From contig CAJAII010000008.1 in the NCBI GenBank assembly GCA_903939755.1, forward strand, positions 182,797 to 246,796: 64,000 nt of DNA, written 5' to 3'. The stretch comes from an uncultured Flavobacteriales bacterium. Lineage in GTDB: Bacteria; Bacteroidota; Bacteroidia; Flavobacteriales_D; Crocinitomicaceae. The notes under the pieces are model-generated. The model made no database searches. It had not been told where the DNA came from and was given only the letters and a program-made list of their open reading frames with translations. The first letter of the stretch is position 1; each line of letters starts with the position of its first letter. Shown one piece after another: positions 25,414 to 35,658 of this stretch. The position numbers were made by a program, and so were the translations under genes.

Positions 25414-26175
25414 TTAATTATCATTACGACTTAGTCGATTTTTTCTTCGAATTTCTCGCTCAACATCCTCTCGCTGTTTCTCTGACATAATTTGTTCATC
25501 AGTTTTTGGAATATAAAATCCATTTAAAATACTTTTTCTAACAAGTGAAGCAATATTAGTAACTTCAAGCTTTTTCATAATTCTTGATCGAATCAAATCT
25601 ACAAGTTTCTTTGAACAGGGTATTCTATCAGCTATCTCATTACTAAGTAGTCCATCACATATCAATTCCAATACCTTTTTCTCCCGTTTATCGAGGAGTA
25701 ATTTTTCTTTTTTATCCTGAGTTCCAAGTTTCTGTATTGCATTGGAAATAATCTCACTGGAATGAAAGCCCTTGAACTTTACATTAAAAACAGCATCAAT
25801 AATTTCATCAAATGATGCGCTTTTTGAAAGATAACCTTTGGCTCCTTGACTCAATAACTCAAAAACAATTTCCTCCTCCTCATATATGCTAAAAATGATC
25901 ACACCAATTTTTGAATATTCTCTGTTCAATTTATTCATGGCTTGGTAACCGTTCATTAATGGCATTTCTAAATCCAAAAGAACAACATCTATTTCATTGT
26001 CCTCTAGTTTTTTAAATAGTTCTATTCCATCTTTAGCCTCAATAACCACTTTAATGCCAGCTTCTTTTTTTAAGTGAGAAGAAAGTCCTGCCAATACAAC
26101 AGGATGATCTTCAACAATTGCGAGCCTTATCAAATGGTCTTTGTTTGAATGTCGTGTCAAACTTTTATTTTTCAA
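25414..26175 (-). CDS. Response regulator, NarL/LuxR family (RR2)
   Basis: The 253-residue protein is a paralogue of RR1: acidic pocket VEDHPVV, phospho-Asp68 in VVLLDLEMP, helix-turn-helix LDKREKKVLELICDGLLSNE and IPCSKKLVDLIRSRIMKKLE, and the same charged tail. The frame starts at TTG (no suitable ATG before the receiver domain). It has no kinase of its own; the kinase at 23.4 kb is the nearest. It lies between the orphan gene at 26.2 kb and the palindrome triplet, which it may recognise. Confidence 0.9.
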   Translation of the reverse strand: MKNKSLTRHSNKDHLIRLAIVEDHPVVLAGLSSHLKKEAGIKVVIEAKDGIELFKKLEDNEIDVVLLDLEMPLMNGYQAMNKLNREYSKIGVIIFSIYEEEEIVFELLSQGAKGYLSKSASFDEIIDAVFNVKFKGFHSSEIISNAIQKLGTQDKKEKLLLDKREKKVLELICDGLLSNEIADRIPCSKKLVDLIRSRIMKKLEVTNIASLVRKSILNGFYIPKTDEQIMSEKQREDVEREIRRKNRLSRNDN

Positions 26176-26224
26176 TTTACTTTAACAAAAAAGGGGCAGT
26201 TAATCCTGCCCCAATCATTGTAAA

Positions 26225-26932
26225 TTATTCTTTTACTGCATTAGAACAAGCACTTCCAACAAGGGTGCCACCAACACTTGAAAGAGCTGGACCTCCTATT
26301 AATAAACCTACTGCTGCACCAGCTGCAAATCCAAGTAAATCTGCACCTCCTTTTCGTAGCCAATAAGGTAAAGCTTTTAAAGTATTTGAATGCCATGGGT
26401 TGTTTTTATCTGAATAAGCATCTGCCCAAAATTCAACAGTAGCAATAGCAATACAACTCATACCGATCATTAAAGCTTTTTCTTCAAGTGACACATCGGT
26501 TCTTCCTAACATATTATTTTGTAAACCATACATACTAGCAACAACTAACTCTGGTTTTTCTGCTTCGAAAAGATTTAATGTATTTAAAATTTGGATTAGG
26601 AAAGACTTCTGAACCGTTGTCAATAAACCTTTCCGATATAAAATTTCTGCAAATTCTCCTAAAGCATTTTTATTCGTCAATTCCTGAATTTCATTGAATA
26701 GAATGGTCGCATCTTCCTTAGAAATAATTGAATTAACATTAACAGTTGGATAGGCAAATGAACAAAAATTTAGTGATGCACCAAATGCTTGATCAAAAGT
26801 GAATCGTTTAAAATTAGGTAATGTTGCTACATACATTAACTCCATATTATGCAGCTTTGCTGCATTTGTGTAGATGGTAATCAACTCTCCCGTTGTGTAT
26901 CCACAGCATAAATAATTACATTCGTTTTTCAT
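26225..26932 (-). CDS. Unknown protein with glycine-rich hydrophobic C-terminus
   Basis: The 235-residue protein begins MKNECNYLCCGYTTGE, has a helical middle and ends with a glycine/alanine-rich, hydrophobic stretch (GADLLGFAAGAAVGLLIGGP and SSVGGTLVGSACSNA) like the glycine-zipper ends of class II bacteriocins or membrane-active proteins. No family is recognised. It is transcribed ahead of RR2 in the same direction (49 bp apart), so it may be a signal or effector of the same circuit. Confidence 0.6.
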   Translation of the reverse strand: MKNECNYLCCGYTTGELITIYTNAAKLHNMELMYVATLPNFKRFTFDQAFGASLNFCSFAYPTVNVNSIISKEDATILFNEIQELTNKNALGEFAEILYRKGLLTTVQKSFLIQILNTLNLFEAEKPELVVASMYGLQNNMLGRTDVSLEEKALMIGMSCIAIATVEFWADAYSDKNNPWHSNTLKALPYWLRKGGADLLGFAAGAAVGLLIGGPALSSVGGTLVGSACSNAVKE

Positions 26933-27101
26933 AGTATAATGATTTAAAATTTGAACAAATTTTCTGAATAAAACGCTTCGTTTAATCAGACTTAAATAAC
27001 TCAGATAAATTTGGAATGATAGAGATTTGTAAAAACTCTTTTGAAATAAGAGATTGAATTAAATTTCTTTACAGAAGTTTTAGTAATAGTTATAATTTTT
27101 T

Positions 27102-27115
27102 TAGTACAAATACTA
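27102..27115. promoter_or_regulatory. Single TAGTA-N4-TACTA palindrome (locus 4)
   Basis: TAGTA-CAAA-TACTA followed by AATTTTTT, in the divergent region between the orphan gene at 26.9 kb and the barrel-protein gene at 27.25 kb. A diverged TAGTAATAGTTATA lies 21 bp upstream. Confidence 0.75.
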
Positions 27116-27179
27116 AATTTTTTGAAATCAAATTTTTCCAACCCTAGTGAAATATGCTTGAAGATGTTTTTACCTTACG

Positions 27180-27248
27180 ATGAGTAAAAAAGAAGAAAAA
27201 AATCAAAATAAATTTTCAATAGATTTGGAACAACTTAAAATATTTTAA
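27180..27248 (+). CDS. Possible 22-codon peptide
   Basis: ATG at 27180 opens MSKKEEKNQNKFSIDLEQLK and stops one base before the ATG of the next gene. The KFSIDLEQL pattern recalls leader peptides of Bacteroidota modified peptides, but there is no core after it. It may be a leader remnant, an upstream coupling ORF or chance. Confidence 0.3.
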   Translation: MSKKEEKNQNKFSIDLEQLKIF

Positions 27249-27249
27249 C

Positions 27250-27969
27250 ATGAAAAAACTTTTATCTTACTCAGTATTTTTATTAACTGCGTCTTCCTAT
27301 TGTTTGAGTCAAACTTCTGACCCTTTAACTATATATAAAAAGTTTTATGAGGTAGGTATACATGGTACATTTACGCGAGTAAACACAAACTACACCGATT
27401 TTACGACTGCAAATGGAGTATATAAATTTGATAAAAATACTTACATACCTTCCTTTGATGCTTCTTTTAATTATGGATCAATTTTAGCACTACCTAAAAT
27501 TGATGGTGTTTGGTTATACAAAATAGGTGCAAACCTTGTTTCGAGAAAAGCTGATGTCATGAATGTCACAGAAGCAAAAAATTATAGACTTTCAACTCAA
27601 TATGTACAAATACCTGTTCAATTGGGTTTTAGAAAACCAATTTCTTATGCATCATCAAACAGTAAGTTTTATAAATCAATAGATTTTTCTGCCGGTCTTT
27701 TTATATCATTACCAGTAAGCCAAAGACTAACTGATAAAAATGATGTTGATAGCAAATACAAAACATTAAAATCTGAATATTTGAAATACGGTTTTATCGG
27801 TGATATAACATTTTCAGCGTTGGATGATAAGGGACATGGTCACAAATTTGGAATAAGAGTATCTCAAGAGTTTAATAAATTTTCAAAGTTTAAAGACACT
27901 CAATATCAACTTTATCCTTTCTACACTTCGATTGGTGTTTTCTACAATATATTGAATTACACCAAGTAA
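27250..27969 (+). CDS. Outer-membrane beta-barrel protein
   Basis: The 239-residue protein has a signal peptide (MKKLLSYSVFLLTASSYCLS) and alternating beta-strand sequence to the end (KFYEVGIHGTFTRVN, WLYKIGANLVSRK, YPFYTSIGVFYNILNYTK), typical of small porin-like or OmpW-like barrels (PorT/OMP_b-brl class). No specific substrate is apparent. It is followed at once by a 75-aa gene and lies divergently from the signalling cluster. Confidence 0.7.
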   Translation: MKKLLSYSVFLLTASSYCLSQTSDPLTIYKKFYEVGIHGTFTRVNTNYTDFTTANGVYKFDKNTYIPSFDASFNYGSILALPKIDGVWLYKIGANLVSRKADVMNVTEAKNYRLSTQYVQIPVQLGFRKPISYASSNSKFYKSIDFSAGLFISLPVSQRLTDKNDVDSKYKTLKSEYLKYGFIGDITFSALDDKGHGHKFGIRVSQEFNKFSKFKDTQYQLYPFYTSIGVFYNILNYTK

Positions 27970-28014
27970 TTGAAAACAAATACAAATAATCATTGTAAAA
28001 TTAAAAATTTATAT

Positions 28015-28242
28015 ATGCCTATTTATCCAACTCCTCATCTAAGAATTTCAGTTAAAATGTTTTATAAAGGAAAGCAAATTACTTCAAAAGAATATGATGA
28101 AAATCCAGATATTAAAATGTCTTTACCATCCTTATTCGAATTTAATTCAATTTATCAGGCAACATTGATTAAAGCTGGGAATTCACTCAAAAATTTTGTT
28201 TTAGAGGTTTCAGAAAATGGAATTAACGTTTTAGAATACTAA
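28015..28242 (+). CDS. 75-aa hypothetical protein
   Basis: ATG 28015 opens MPIYPTPHLRISVKMFYKGK and the protein ends LEVSENGINVLEY. A TTG-started extension overlaps the barrel gene and is less likely. It is soluble and of mixed alpha/beta character. Not recognised; the position suggests co-transcription with the barrel protein. Confidence 0.5.
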   Translation: MPIYPTPHLRISVKMFYKGKQITSKEYDENPDIKMSLPSLFEFNSIYQATLIKAGNSLKNFVLEVSENGINVLEY

Positions 28243-28271
28243 TTGATTGTAGGAGTGAATAATTAATTTCC

Positions 28272-28571
28272 ATAACAAAAGGAAAAGTGGTCTTTGTCCT
28301 GCTCGTAACAATTTCGGCAATTCAGAAGAAGAATCGCTGATAGTAATCTACAATGGATTAAAAATCGTTTTATAATGTATAAAAAACTTAAGCGAAGTAT
28401 TCAATACAATATTTCTTGCCTTATTTCAATGATATTCCATCCTAATCATACGCGAATTTATTCATTTCGTGAAGTTCTAATATTCATTTTTTCTACAGTA
28501 GTTCTTAGTATAATTCTTAGTTTCAGTTTATAATAACAAAAGGAAAAGCGGTCTTCGTCCTGCTCATCACA
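28272..28571. repeat. Imperfect 39-bp direct repeat
   Basis: Copies at 28272-28310 and 28533-28571 share ATAACAAAAGGAAAAG followed by GGTCTT and GTCCTGCTC with only a few changes. No gene lies between them. They may be duplicated regulatory sequence or remnants of a decayed array. Confidence 0.65.
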
Positions 28572-28605
28572 GCTTCAGAAAACATAAAAACAAGGGTAAT
28601 ACAAA

Positions 28606-29430
28606 GTGCAATACAAGCTCGCAAGGGTTGCTGAGCCAGTCGAAGCACCCTTGTTTTTAGCGTTCCTTAGCCAGTCGTTCAGAATTCACTTTGTGGCTGT
28701 TCACTTGTTTTCTTCGCCTGTTCTTCGTGCGTCCTCAGTCGCAGCTACTTCATCCCCCCATCCTTCGGCCTTCGTAACCTCGGCGAAGAAGTCCCCATCA
28801 AGGTGTTCGTTCGGCTTCGTTCCTCCAAATCCCGCGCTCTCTTCGCTCTCTCTCACAATTTTATTTACTGGGGGTCTGTCGCTGCTTGTGTTTATGCTCG
28901 CCTGCTAAAGCGCCTCAGCTGCGGGACTGGTCCACCCCTGACAAGGTTCGCCTGATAGGACTCCCTTCGTCATGGGTCACAGTTTTTGAGTCCATGTGCT
29001 AAAAGCAACTTCTCTCACTTCTCCTACGGTGTGTCCGCTATCGCTGGATCCCCTCCGTTTTCGTTCCATTCAGTAGCTTTTACGCACCAAACGCACGGCA
29101 AGATTGTTTCCTTTCTCGTCCCTCTAAAATCCACAAACTTGCTTTTCCCATTTGCGTTTAGCCCTTTCATTTCTTCCGCTATCGCTACATCATTCAAGCG
29201 CTACCGCAACCCACCAAGCCAATTCGTACCTCATTCGCTTTTCTTTCCATTTCCACCGCCAATCAAAAACCTGTGCCAGTCCCTTGTGCAACTTGCAGAG
29301 GTCATTTCCACTTCCTCCGGTCGTTCTCCATATCCCCCTTCGGCGCTAACTCGCGGTCGTCTCGCGCATTTCAGTGAGATCGGGATTTACGTAGGAAATT
29401 CTGAGAATCGAACTGATCCCGATTGAAACA
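28606..29430. other. GC-richer, pyrimidine-biased region without a convincing gene
   Basis: About 820 bp of pyrimidine-rich, near-50% GC sequence in an AT-rich neighbourhood. Two open frames (about 100 and 146 codons) have Ser/Pro/Phe-rich, protein-unlike translations. It contains a TTGCTGAGCCAGTCGAAGCA segment of a kind widespread between Bacteroidota genes, and ends with an ATCGGGAT/ATCCCGAT stem (29379-29386 with 29416-29423). It could be a structured RNA (purine-rich if read on the minus strand), a transfer origin or a decayed insert. From 29,430 to 30,400 only AT-rich sequence and palindrome locus 5 are seen. Confidence 0.5.
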
Positions 29431-29901
29431 TAGTGAAACATCGGGACAGTTTTACTAAAATCCCTTTCTCACTTCCATGCACACACACTTCATTTCGCCA
29501 TTTTTGTGAGACAAGTTTACATTCATTGAAAACGTCTTCGAACTAATCCCGAATTTCACTTCGGGGTCGCAACCCTCATGGCTCCATTTCGTCTTTCCAT
29601 CGCTGGCTCTAGGCAGTTTTCCCTTTTTTAATACTTCGTAACTTTAGTGAAAAAATATTAATTTCCACAATCAAATCCATATTGGATGATCATTTAATTC
29701 GATTTCCTAAATCAATTACTCCTTCGCAAATTATTATTTATTCCCTTCAAGATTTTAGAGGTGTAAACTATACTACCGAAAAGTCTGTGTGAATTTGTAA
29801 TCTGTTTTCGGAGCATCCAAAAGCAACAAAGAACTTGTCTGTAGAATAGGCAGAGTGTATTTGCTATAAAAACAACGAGCTTGCCGAGGAGTCTCTATAT
29901 T

Positions 29902-29937
29902 TAGTACTTATACTATTTTTTTTTAGAACTTATACTA
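29902..29937. promoter_or_regulatory. Pair of TAGTA-N4-TACTA palindromes (locus 5)
   Basis: Sites at 29902-29915 (spacer CTTA) and 29924-29937 (left arm TAGAA), 22 bp apart, each followed by a T-tract. They lie about 460 bp before the large T9SS protein gene. Confidence 0.8.
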
Positions 29938-30400
29938 TTTTTTGTTTTCAATATAAATAAAAAAAACAGCTTCAAATCCTTATAATTAATGAGCTTCCTT
30001 AATTTTTATTTCAGTTTTAAAAATACTGTTGTTTTTTTGATAAAAAATACTTCATCTTTTTGATGATAATTTAGTCCTGTAAAATAATACTCTTGCGTTA
30101 TTTTTTATGGTGAAGTTATTATCAATAGTTAAGTTAAATCAGAAAGAACATTCTGTATTTCAGAACAACTATTTTGTAAGCAAATATTTACAGCAAGGCA
30201 ATCAAAAAAACGTCTGTTTCCATGCGAAATTTTAGTTTTTTTATAATTATTTAAATAAAAACCAACATATCATTAAATAAATTGAATGTTAAAAAATTCT
30301 TTTTCAAAAGTAAAACTATAAATGAAGCTGCTATAAATGGAAAAACACTTAAATAGTATTTCATAAATAAGCAACAATGTAATACTCAAATCTCTAAATC

Positions 30401-33400
30401 ATGAAAAAAATATCTACTTTTTTATTTATGCTATTTTCTTTAATAGGAAATGCCCAACAAAATCAAGAAGTTACTCCTTACGGAATCTTTGATAATGTGT
30501 TTGATAGATTTGGCAATAAATATAAACTAAATGACATTGCTATTGATACAGAACCCGACAGCAATGGTGTACAAAAATCTGTAATGCTATGTACCGGAGG
30601 TTACTTTGATTTATATTTTGAGTCAGGTTGCGGTATGGATGGTAACTCTTCTACAGAAATTGCCCGCAGAAATGTTCTTTGCCAGGTTTTTTCTGATTTG
30701 TCAAATTTTATTACGCCTGCTAATCCTAGTGTAAGAGTAAATATTTGGGTTAGAAACATTGCAAATATTGTTCCCAACCCATCAACAAGTGGGGTTTTAG
30801 GTTTAGCAAGCGGTTTTCATACTGTTCCTTCCGGCGCATCTAATTTTAGCGGTATTGTCGATAATGAAATATGGAAAACAATAAATTCGGGCACAAATTC
30901 ATACACAAATGTTGCATCGCCATTAAATTCGTTGAGCGGCGCTGGTGCTTCGTTTTATCATGGTATCGTGGCTTTTAATTTTGCCAACTCTACTATTAAT
31001 TGGCATACCAATCTTTCCCAAACAACACTTTCAGGCTTGTATGATATGTATACAATTACATTGCATGAGGCAATACACGCTTTAGGTTTTGCCTCATTAA
31101 TAGACGCAAATGGAGATTCAAAGTTGGGCACAAACTATAAATATTATTCACGTTATGATTTATTTTTAAGAACATCAACTAATGTACCATTAATAACCAA
31201 TACTGGTGCTTGTTCTTTATATAACTTTGGATTCAACCCATCCATAAGTTCTAACGTAATGACACCCAGCCCTTTTAATTGTACAACTCATATACAATTT
31301 GCAGGTACTGTTAATCAGGCTACATATTCTCCATCTACTTTTGCACCCCCAAGTAGTTTAAGTCATTTGGAAGATATATGCCATACTCCAACAGCCTTTT
31401 CTAATGATCAATATTATGTTATGTCTGATGCAAATGGCACTGGTGCGACTTTTATGAAACGATATTTAAAATCAGAAGAAAGAAAGGTTTTATGTGATAT
31501 TGGTTACAAGGTAAATACAACTTATGGTAATAATGCTAATCTCAATTTTTTTAATTACGGTGGCTCTACTTGTCCAGGATTACAGGTGGCTGGAATTAAT
31601 GATGGAATTAATTTAAGTGGATTTTTTCAATATGCAGTAACTGTTGGATCTACTATACAAGTATCTGGAATTTTATCTAATGACTTTAATGCTGTTAGTT
31701 TTGAATGTTTACAAGATATTTATGGCAACGGTACGGTAAGCACAACTTCAGGCACAAACTTTAATTATACAGCAAACACACCTGGCTTAGCACTTTTAAG
31801 ATATATTCCTGTTTCAAGTAGCGGCAACAGAGGAAATATTACTTATATATATATTTATGTTCTAAATGGAAACTGCACACCAAATGCTTGTGATATTGTA
31901 AGTAATGGCGGGTTTGAGAATTCTCTTAACTGTGGTCAGATGGAAAACTTAAATGAAGTCCCTCCCCCTTCAATTAACTGTTGGTCATCTTTTTCAAGAA
32001 GCCCTGATTTATTTGTTCGAAACTGCATTCCTTTGAATAATAGTAATATGACAGTCCCAACAATATTTTGTAATCCCGCCTCAGATACTTGGAATATGGG
32101 AGCAAGTGGCAATAATAAAATGTTAGGATTATGGTCAAAACACAATACATGGAATGAAGGCATTCAAAATATTTTAAGCAGCCCTATACAAGGTAATGCG
32201 AGTGTAAATTATGTCTTAACATTCCGAGCAAGAGTAACTAATAATTTTTTTGGAGCACAAAACTTACCTGCGACATTGGTTTTTGCTGGCTCTCAAAATA
32301 TGCTTGCACCTATTTGGCCTTGGTTTAATAGCACTCCTGCATCTCTTTCAACAATTGCCTCCCAAGTTGTTCCAAACAATAATCAATGGAATTATTTCTC
32401 AATCCCTTTTACAAACTCAAATGCTTTTTCATTAAATTATTTAACAATAATAAATGCTGCATACGCAACTTCAAATCCTCCGAATCATTCCACCAATGTT
32501 TTAATTGATGATATTTCTATATTGGTGGCAGGAACTTCACCTACTTTTACTCCTCCTTCTCCTCTTTGTATAAATCAAACTATATCTGATTTATCATTAT
32601 TTACCAGTACACCCGGTGGAACATTTAGCGGTAATGGTGTTGTTTTAAGTTCAGGAATTTATAGTTTTAATGCCTCTGTTGCTGGTGCGGGAACACACCT
32701 AATTACATACACGTATACAACAAATTCAGGCTGTATCCAAAATGTATCAACTAACATAACTGTATTAAACTCAAACATTAATCTTAGTGTAGCCGCTAAC
32801 CCTTCCGATATTTGCATAGGGGAATCTTCAACACTTACAGCAACAGGTGCTACGACATACTTATGGGATTCTGGAAATTTCTCCGGTAATCCATACGTTG
32901 TTTCGCCAACTACTACAACAACCTATTTCGTTACAGGTACAAATACAGCTGGCTGTTCTGCAACTGCACAAGTTACAGTAAATGTTGATAGTTCAGCTCC
33001 CCTTTGCTGTGCCGCCTCTACCCTTACTATTCCAAACGGATCGATCTCTTCTGACCTTGGATCAATTCCAAGTGGTTCCGTTATAGATGTATTAGGATTG
33101 CTCACTGTAAATTCTAATTTTAGTTTAACATCCTGTACTCTACGAATGGCGCCTAATGCAAAAATAGATGTCCTTTCAGGAAATACATTTTCGTTATCGG
33201 GCTGTATTGTTTTTTCATGTACAGATATGTGGGATGGGATTTACAGCAACCCAGGAGCTAACGTAAATATTACTCTTAGCAGAATAGAAGATGCAACCAA
33301 TGCTATATATTCTTTCAATGGGGGTAGTTATAAATTGGACTTCAATATCTTTAATAAAAACAATATTTCATTATTTGTTGATAATTTTAATTCCCCCCAT

Positions 33401-35632
33401 ACAGGTATTGTAAGAAAATGTGTTTTCGAATGTGTGGCTACCAATTCCGTTACTCCTGGTGCTACACTAAAAGCTCCTATGACTGGCCAAATAAGCCATT
33501 ATGGCATTTACTGCAGAAACAATGCTGACATTACCTTTGGTCAGGTTTCTGCTCAACCGAATACTTTCAGAAATATTGAAATTGGTATTTATGCTTTAAA
33601 AACAAGATTAAAAGTATACAGAAATAATTTTTCGAATATAAACCAATCTTATTGTTTTCCAAATTTTCCTCCGACATCTACATGTCCAATTAAAGGATGG
33701 CCTATATGGGTGCAAAATTGCTTACTAACCGTTGGTGACCCAACAGGTACCTCTCATGAAAATAATTTTACAAATTGCTCAAATGGTATTTTAATTGATG
33801 GTAAATCAAGTTTTAATATTCAGAAAAATAACTTTACAAATATTGTAACCTCCGGGTTTTTAGGCAATTTAATTTATTCTAAATGTATTTATTCACGTTT
33901 TAATTCAGGTGATTTTACTGGTATTATTCACGATAACGTATTTACCAATTTCGAAGCTGGTATTTATTATCAGGCAAATAATCTCAGTTTGTTATCAGTA
34001 TTAAGAAACAAATTGAGTAATTTCAACATTAACAATGGTACCGCCATTTATTTATTGCAAAATCAAGCTCATCCGATACAAATAAAAAATAATTTAATAA
34101 ACCAATTACCTACACATTCTGGATGGTATGGAATACGTGTGCAAAATGCCGTGCAGGCTGGCAATAATGTACTTATAGCCGAAAATACGATTAACAATGT
34201 GCGACATGGTATTTGGACAACCAATTATGATAATATAACCATCAAAGACCAAACAGCTGCGTTCAATAGTATTGGTTCCTATCAAGCCGGTATTTATTAC
34301 CCTAATTCAGTACCTTCAGTTCTATCGGTTGGTATTAAAGTAGAAAACTGCCCTAAAACCAATTTATTTAATAACCTTATTCAGAAAGCCTCGTCTAACC
34401 CAACCACTTCATTTACCAATATGTTATATGGCATTAGTATTGAAACGAATAGCATAGGAACCAATGTTCAGGAGAACGAGGTACGCAGAATGGGAAAAGG
34501 GCTTAATTTTTACGGTACTCCAAATGGTCCGCTTTCGGTTAGCTGTAACAAAATATACCAAAACCGAACAGGTGTTTCTTTAAACAACACCTTTATTGGA
34601 GACCAAGGTATGCCTAACCCAAGCGGTATTGCTCAAGATAACCAATGGAGCATACCGGGCAATATTTCGAGTAATTGGTTAGGTGCAGAACGTATAGGCT
34701 CAAGTCCAACAACAACTTGGTATACACGCAGCACGGCTTTACCGTTCTTTCCGAACACCAATTTGCAAATGCAACCAACCATGGCAATATCCAATGGTAA
34801 CGCACTGGGCGCACCTTATAATTGTAATTTTGGCTGCGCAAATCCGCCATGTAATAATGTTACAATCAAAAAAATGATTAGCAAAGAACCACCTTTTGAT
34901 AATTTAAATAACGATGCAAATCAGATAGTAGATATGAAGGTCTATGAGTTATTAAAAAAAGAACCAGCATATACTACATCAGGAACCGTAGACGATAGTT
35001 TATTTATTGCTTACAGAGATAGCCTTGCACCTACCAATATTGGGAAACTGTATGAGTTTACCGAGAAATTAGAGATTGGCGATACCGCAGGTGCATACAA
35101 TTCTTTAATGGAGGTAAATCCAATACACTGTGCCGAAGTAAGCCAAAAAATAATTTATGAAATTTACTGGAAAACATGGGCGAAAAATATTTTCGAATTT
35201 GAATCTCAAGATAGTTTATTACTTTACCAAATTGCCGAACAAAAACCACATGTTTGCGGAACAGCAGTTTATGATGCGCGTGTAATGCTTGGCTTGGATT
35301 TTAACGATTTTGAAGAGGCGCAGCTGAAAATGTCTAACCCTGATATAAACGATGAGATTAATGTGTGGGATGAAGAAGGTAAATTAAAAATTATACTTTA
35401 CCCTAATCCTGCGGAAGATTTTATAATGTATAAATCAGATATTAGTGATAACGAAAATGCGTTTTTAATTATTTACAATATGCTTGGAGAAGATATCCAT
35501 ACCGAAAAAATTAGTTTACAACAACAGGAAGGAAGGATAGATTTGAGCTCCTTTGTATCTGGAATGTATTTGTATAAAATTTATATAAATAACGCTCCAA
35601 TCAGCACCGGACCCATTGTTATTCGTAAATAA
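30401..35632 (+). CDS. Very large T9SS-secreted protein with zinc-protease and beta-helix regions
   Basis: The 1743-residue protein has a signal peptide (MKKISTFLFMLFSLIGNAQQ), a metzincin-like region with LHEAIHALGF (HExxH, residues 222-226), Ig/CBM-like repeats around 560-900 (SPTFTPPSPLCINQTISDLS style), and a right-handed beta-helix with NosD-like repeats (about 930-1450). The T9SS type A sorting domain is at 1662-1743 (LYPNPAEDF ... YNMLGEDI ... GMYLYKI). It should be exported by the type IX system and attached or released at the surface. It could act as an adhesin or protease; the beta-helix suggests glycan contact. It is an unusual passenger for an integrative island. Confidence 0.87.
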   Translation: MKKISTFLFMLFSLIGNAQQNQEVTPYGIFDNVFDRFGNKYKLNDIAIDTEPDSNGVQKSVMLCTGGYFDLYFESGCGMDGNSSTEIARRNVLCQVFSDLSNFITPANPSVRVNIWVRNIANIVPNPSTSGVLGLASGFHTVPSGASNFSGIVDNEIWKTINSGTNSYTNVASPLNSLSGAGASFYHGIVAFNFANSTINWHTNLSQTTLSGLYDMYTITLHEAIHALGFASLIDANGDSKLGTNYKYYSRYDLFLRTSTNVPLITNTGACSLYNFGFNPSISSNVMTPSPFNCTTHIQFAGTVNQATYSPSTFAPPSSLSHLEDICHTPTAFSNDQYYVMSDANGTGATFMKRYLKSEERKVLCDIGYKVNTTYGNNANLNFFNYGGSTCPGLQVAGINDGINLSGFFQYAVTVGSTIQVSGILSNDFNAVSFECLQDIYGNGTVSTTSGTNFNYTANTPGLALLRYIPVSSSGNRGNITYIYIYVLNGNCTPNACDIVSNGGFENSLNCGQMENLNEVPPPSINCWSSFSRSPDLFVRNCIPLNNSNMTVPTIFCNPASDTWNMGASGNNKMLGLWSKHNTWNEGIQNILSSPIQGNASVNYVLTFRARVTNNFFGAQNLPATLVFAGSQNMLAPIWPWFNSTPASLSTIASQVVPNNNQWNYFSIPFTNSNAFSLNYLTIINAAYATSNPPNHSTNVLIDDISILVAGTSPTFTPPSPLCINQTISDLSLFTSTPGGTFSGNGVVLSSGIYSFNASVAGAGTHLITYTYTTNSGCIQNVSTNITVLNSNINLSVAANPSDICIGESSTLTATGATTYLWDSGNFSGNPYVVSPTTTTTYFVTGTNTAGCSATAQVTVNVDSSAPLCCAASTLTIPNGSISSDLGSIPSGSVIDVLGLLTVNSNFSLTSCTLRMAPNAKIDVLSGNTFSLSGCIVFSCTDMWDGIYSNPGANVNITLSRIEDATNAIYSFNGGSYKLDFNIFNKNNISLFVDNFNSPHTGIVRKCVFECVATNSVTPGATLKAPMTGQISHYGIYCRNNADITFGQVSAQPNTFRNIEIGIYALKTRLKVYRNNFSNINQSYCFPNFPPTSTCPIKGWPIWVQNCLLTVGDPTGTSHENNFTNCSNGILIDGKSSFNIQKNNFTNIVTSGFLGNLIYSKCIYSRFNSGDFTGIIHDNVFTNFEAGIYYQANNLSLLSVLRNKLSNFNINNGTAIYLLQNQAHPIQIKNNLINQLPTHSGWYGIRVQNAVQAGNNVLIAENTINNVRHGIWTTNYDNITIKDQTAAFNSIGSYQAGIYYPNSVPSVLSVGIKVENCPKTNLFNNLIQKASSNPTTSFTNMLYGISIETNSIGTNVQENEVRRMGKGLNFYGTPNGPLSVSCNKIYQNRTGVSLNNTFIGDQGMPNPSGIAQDNQWSIPGNISSNWLGAERIGSSPTTTWYTRSTALPFFPNTNLQMQPTMAISNGNALGAPYNCNFGCANPPCNNVTIKKMISKEPPFDNLNNDANQIVDMKVYELLKKEPAYTTSGTVDDSLFIAYRDSLAPTNIGKLYEFTEKLEIGDTAGAYNSLMEVNPIHCAEVSQKIIYEIYWKTWAKNIFEFESQDSLLLYQIAEQKPHVCGTAVYDARVMLGLDFNDFEEAQLKMSNPDINDEINVWDEEGKLKIILYPNPAEDFIMYKSDISDNENAFLIIYNMLGEDIHTEKISLQQQEGRIDLSSFVSGMYLYKIYINNAPISTGPIVIRK

Positions 35633-35658
35633 TTATCTTTGTTCTAATTGTAATTAGG

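Noticed and set aside
28606..29426. Two plus-strand ORFs of about 100 and 146 codons
   Set aside because: Composition is low-complexity Ser/Pro/Phe, with no start context and no family resemblance; the bias follows from the pyrimidine-rich strand.
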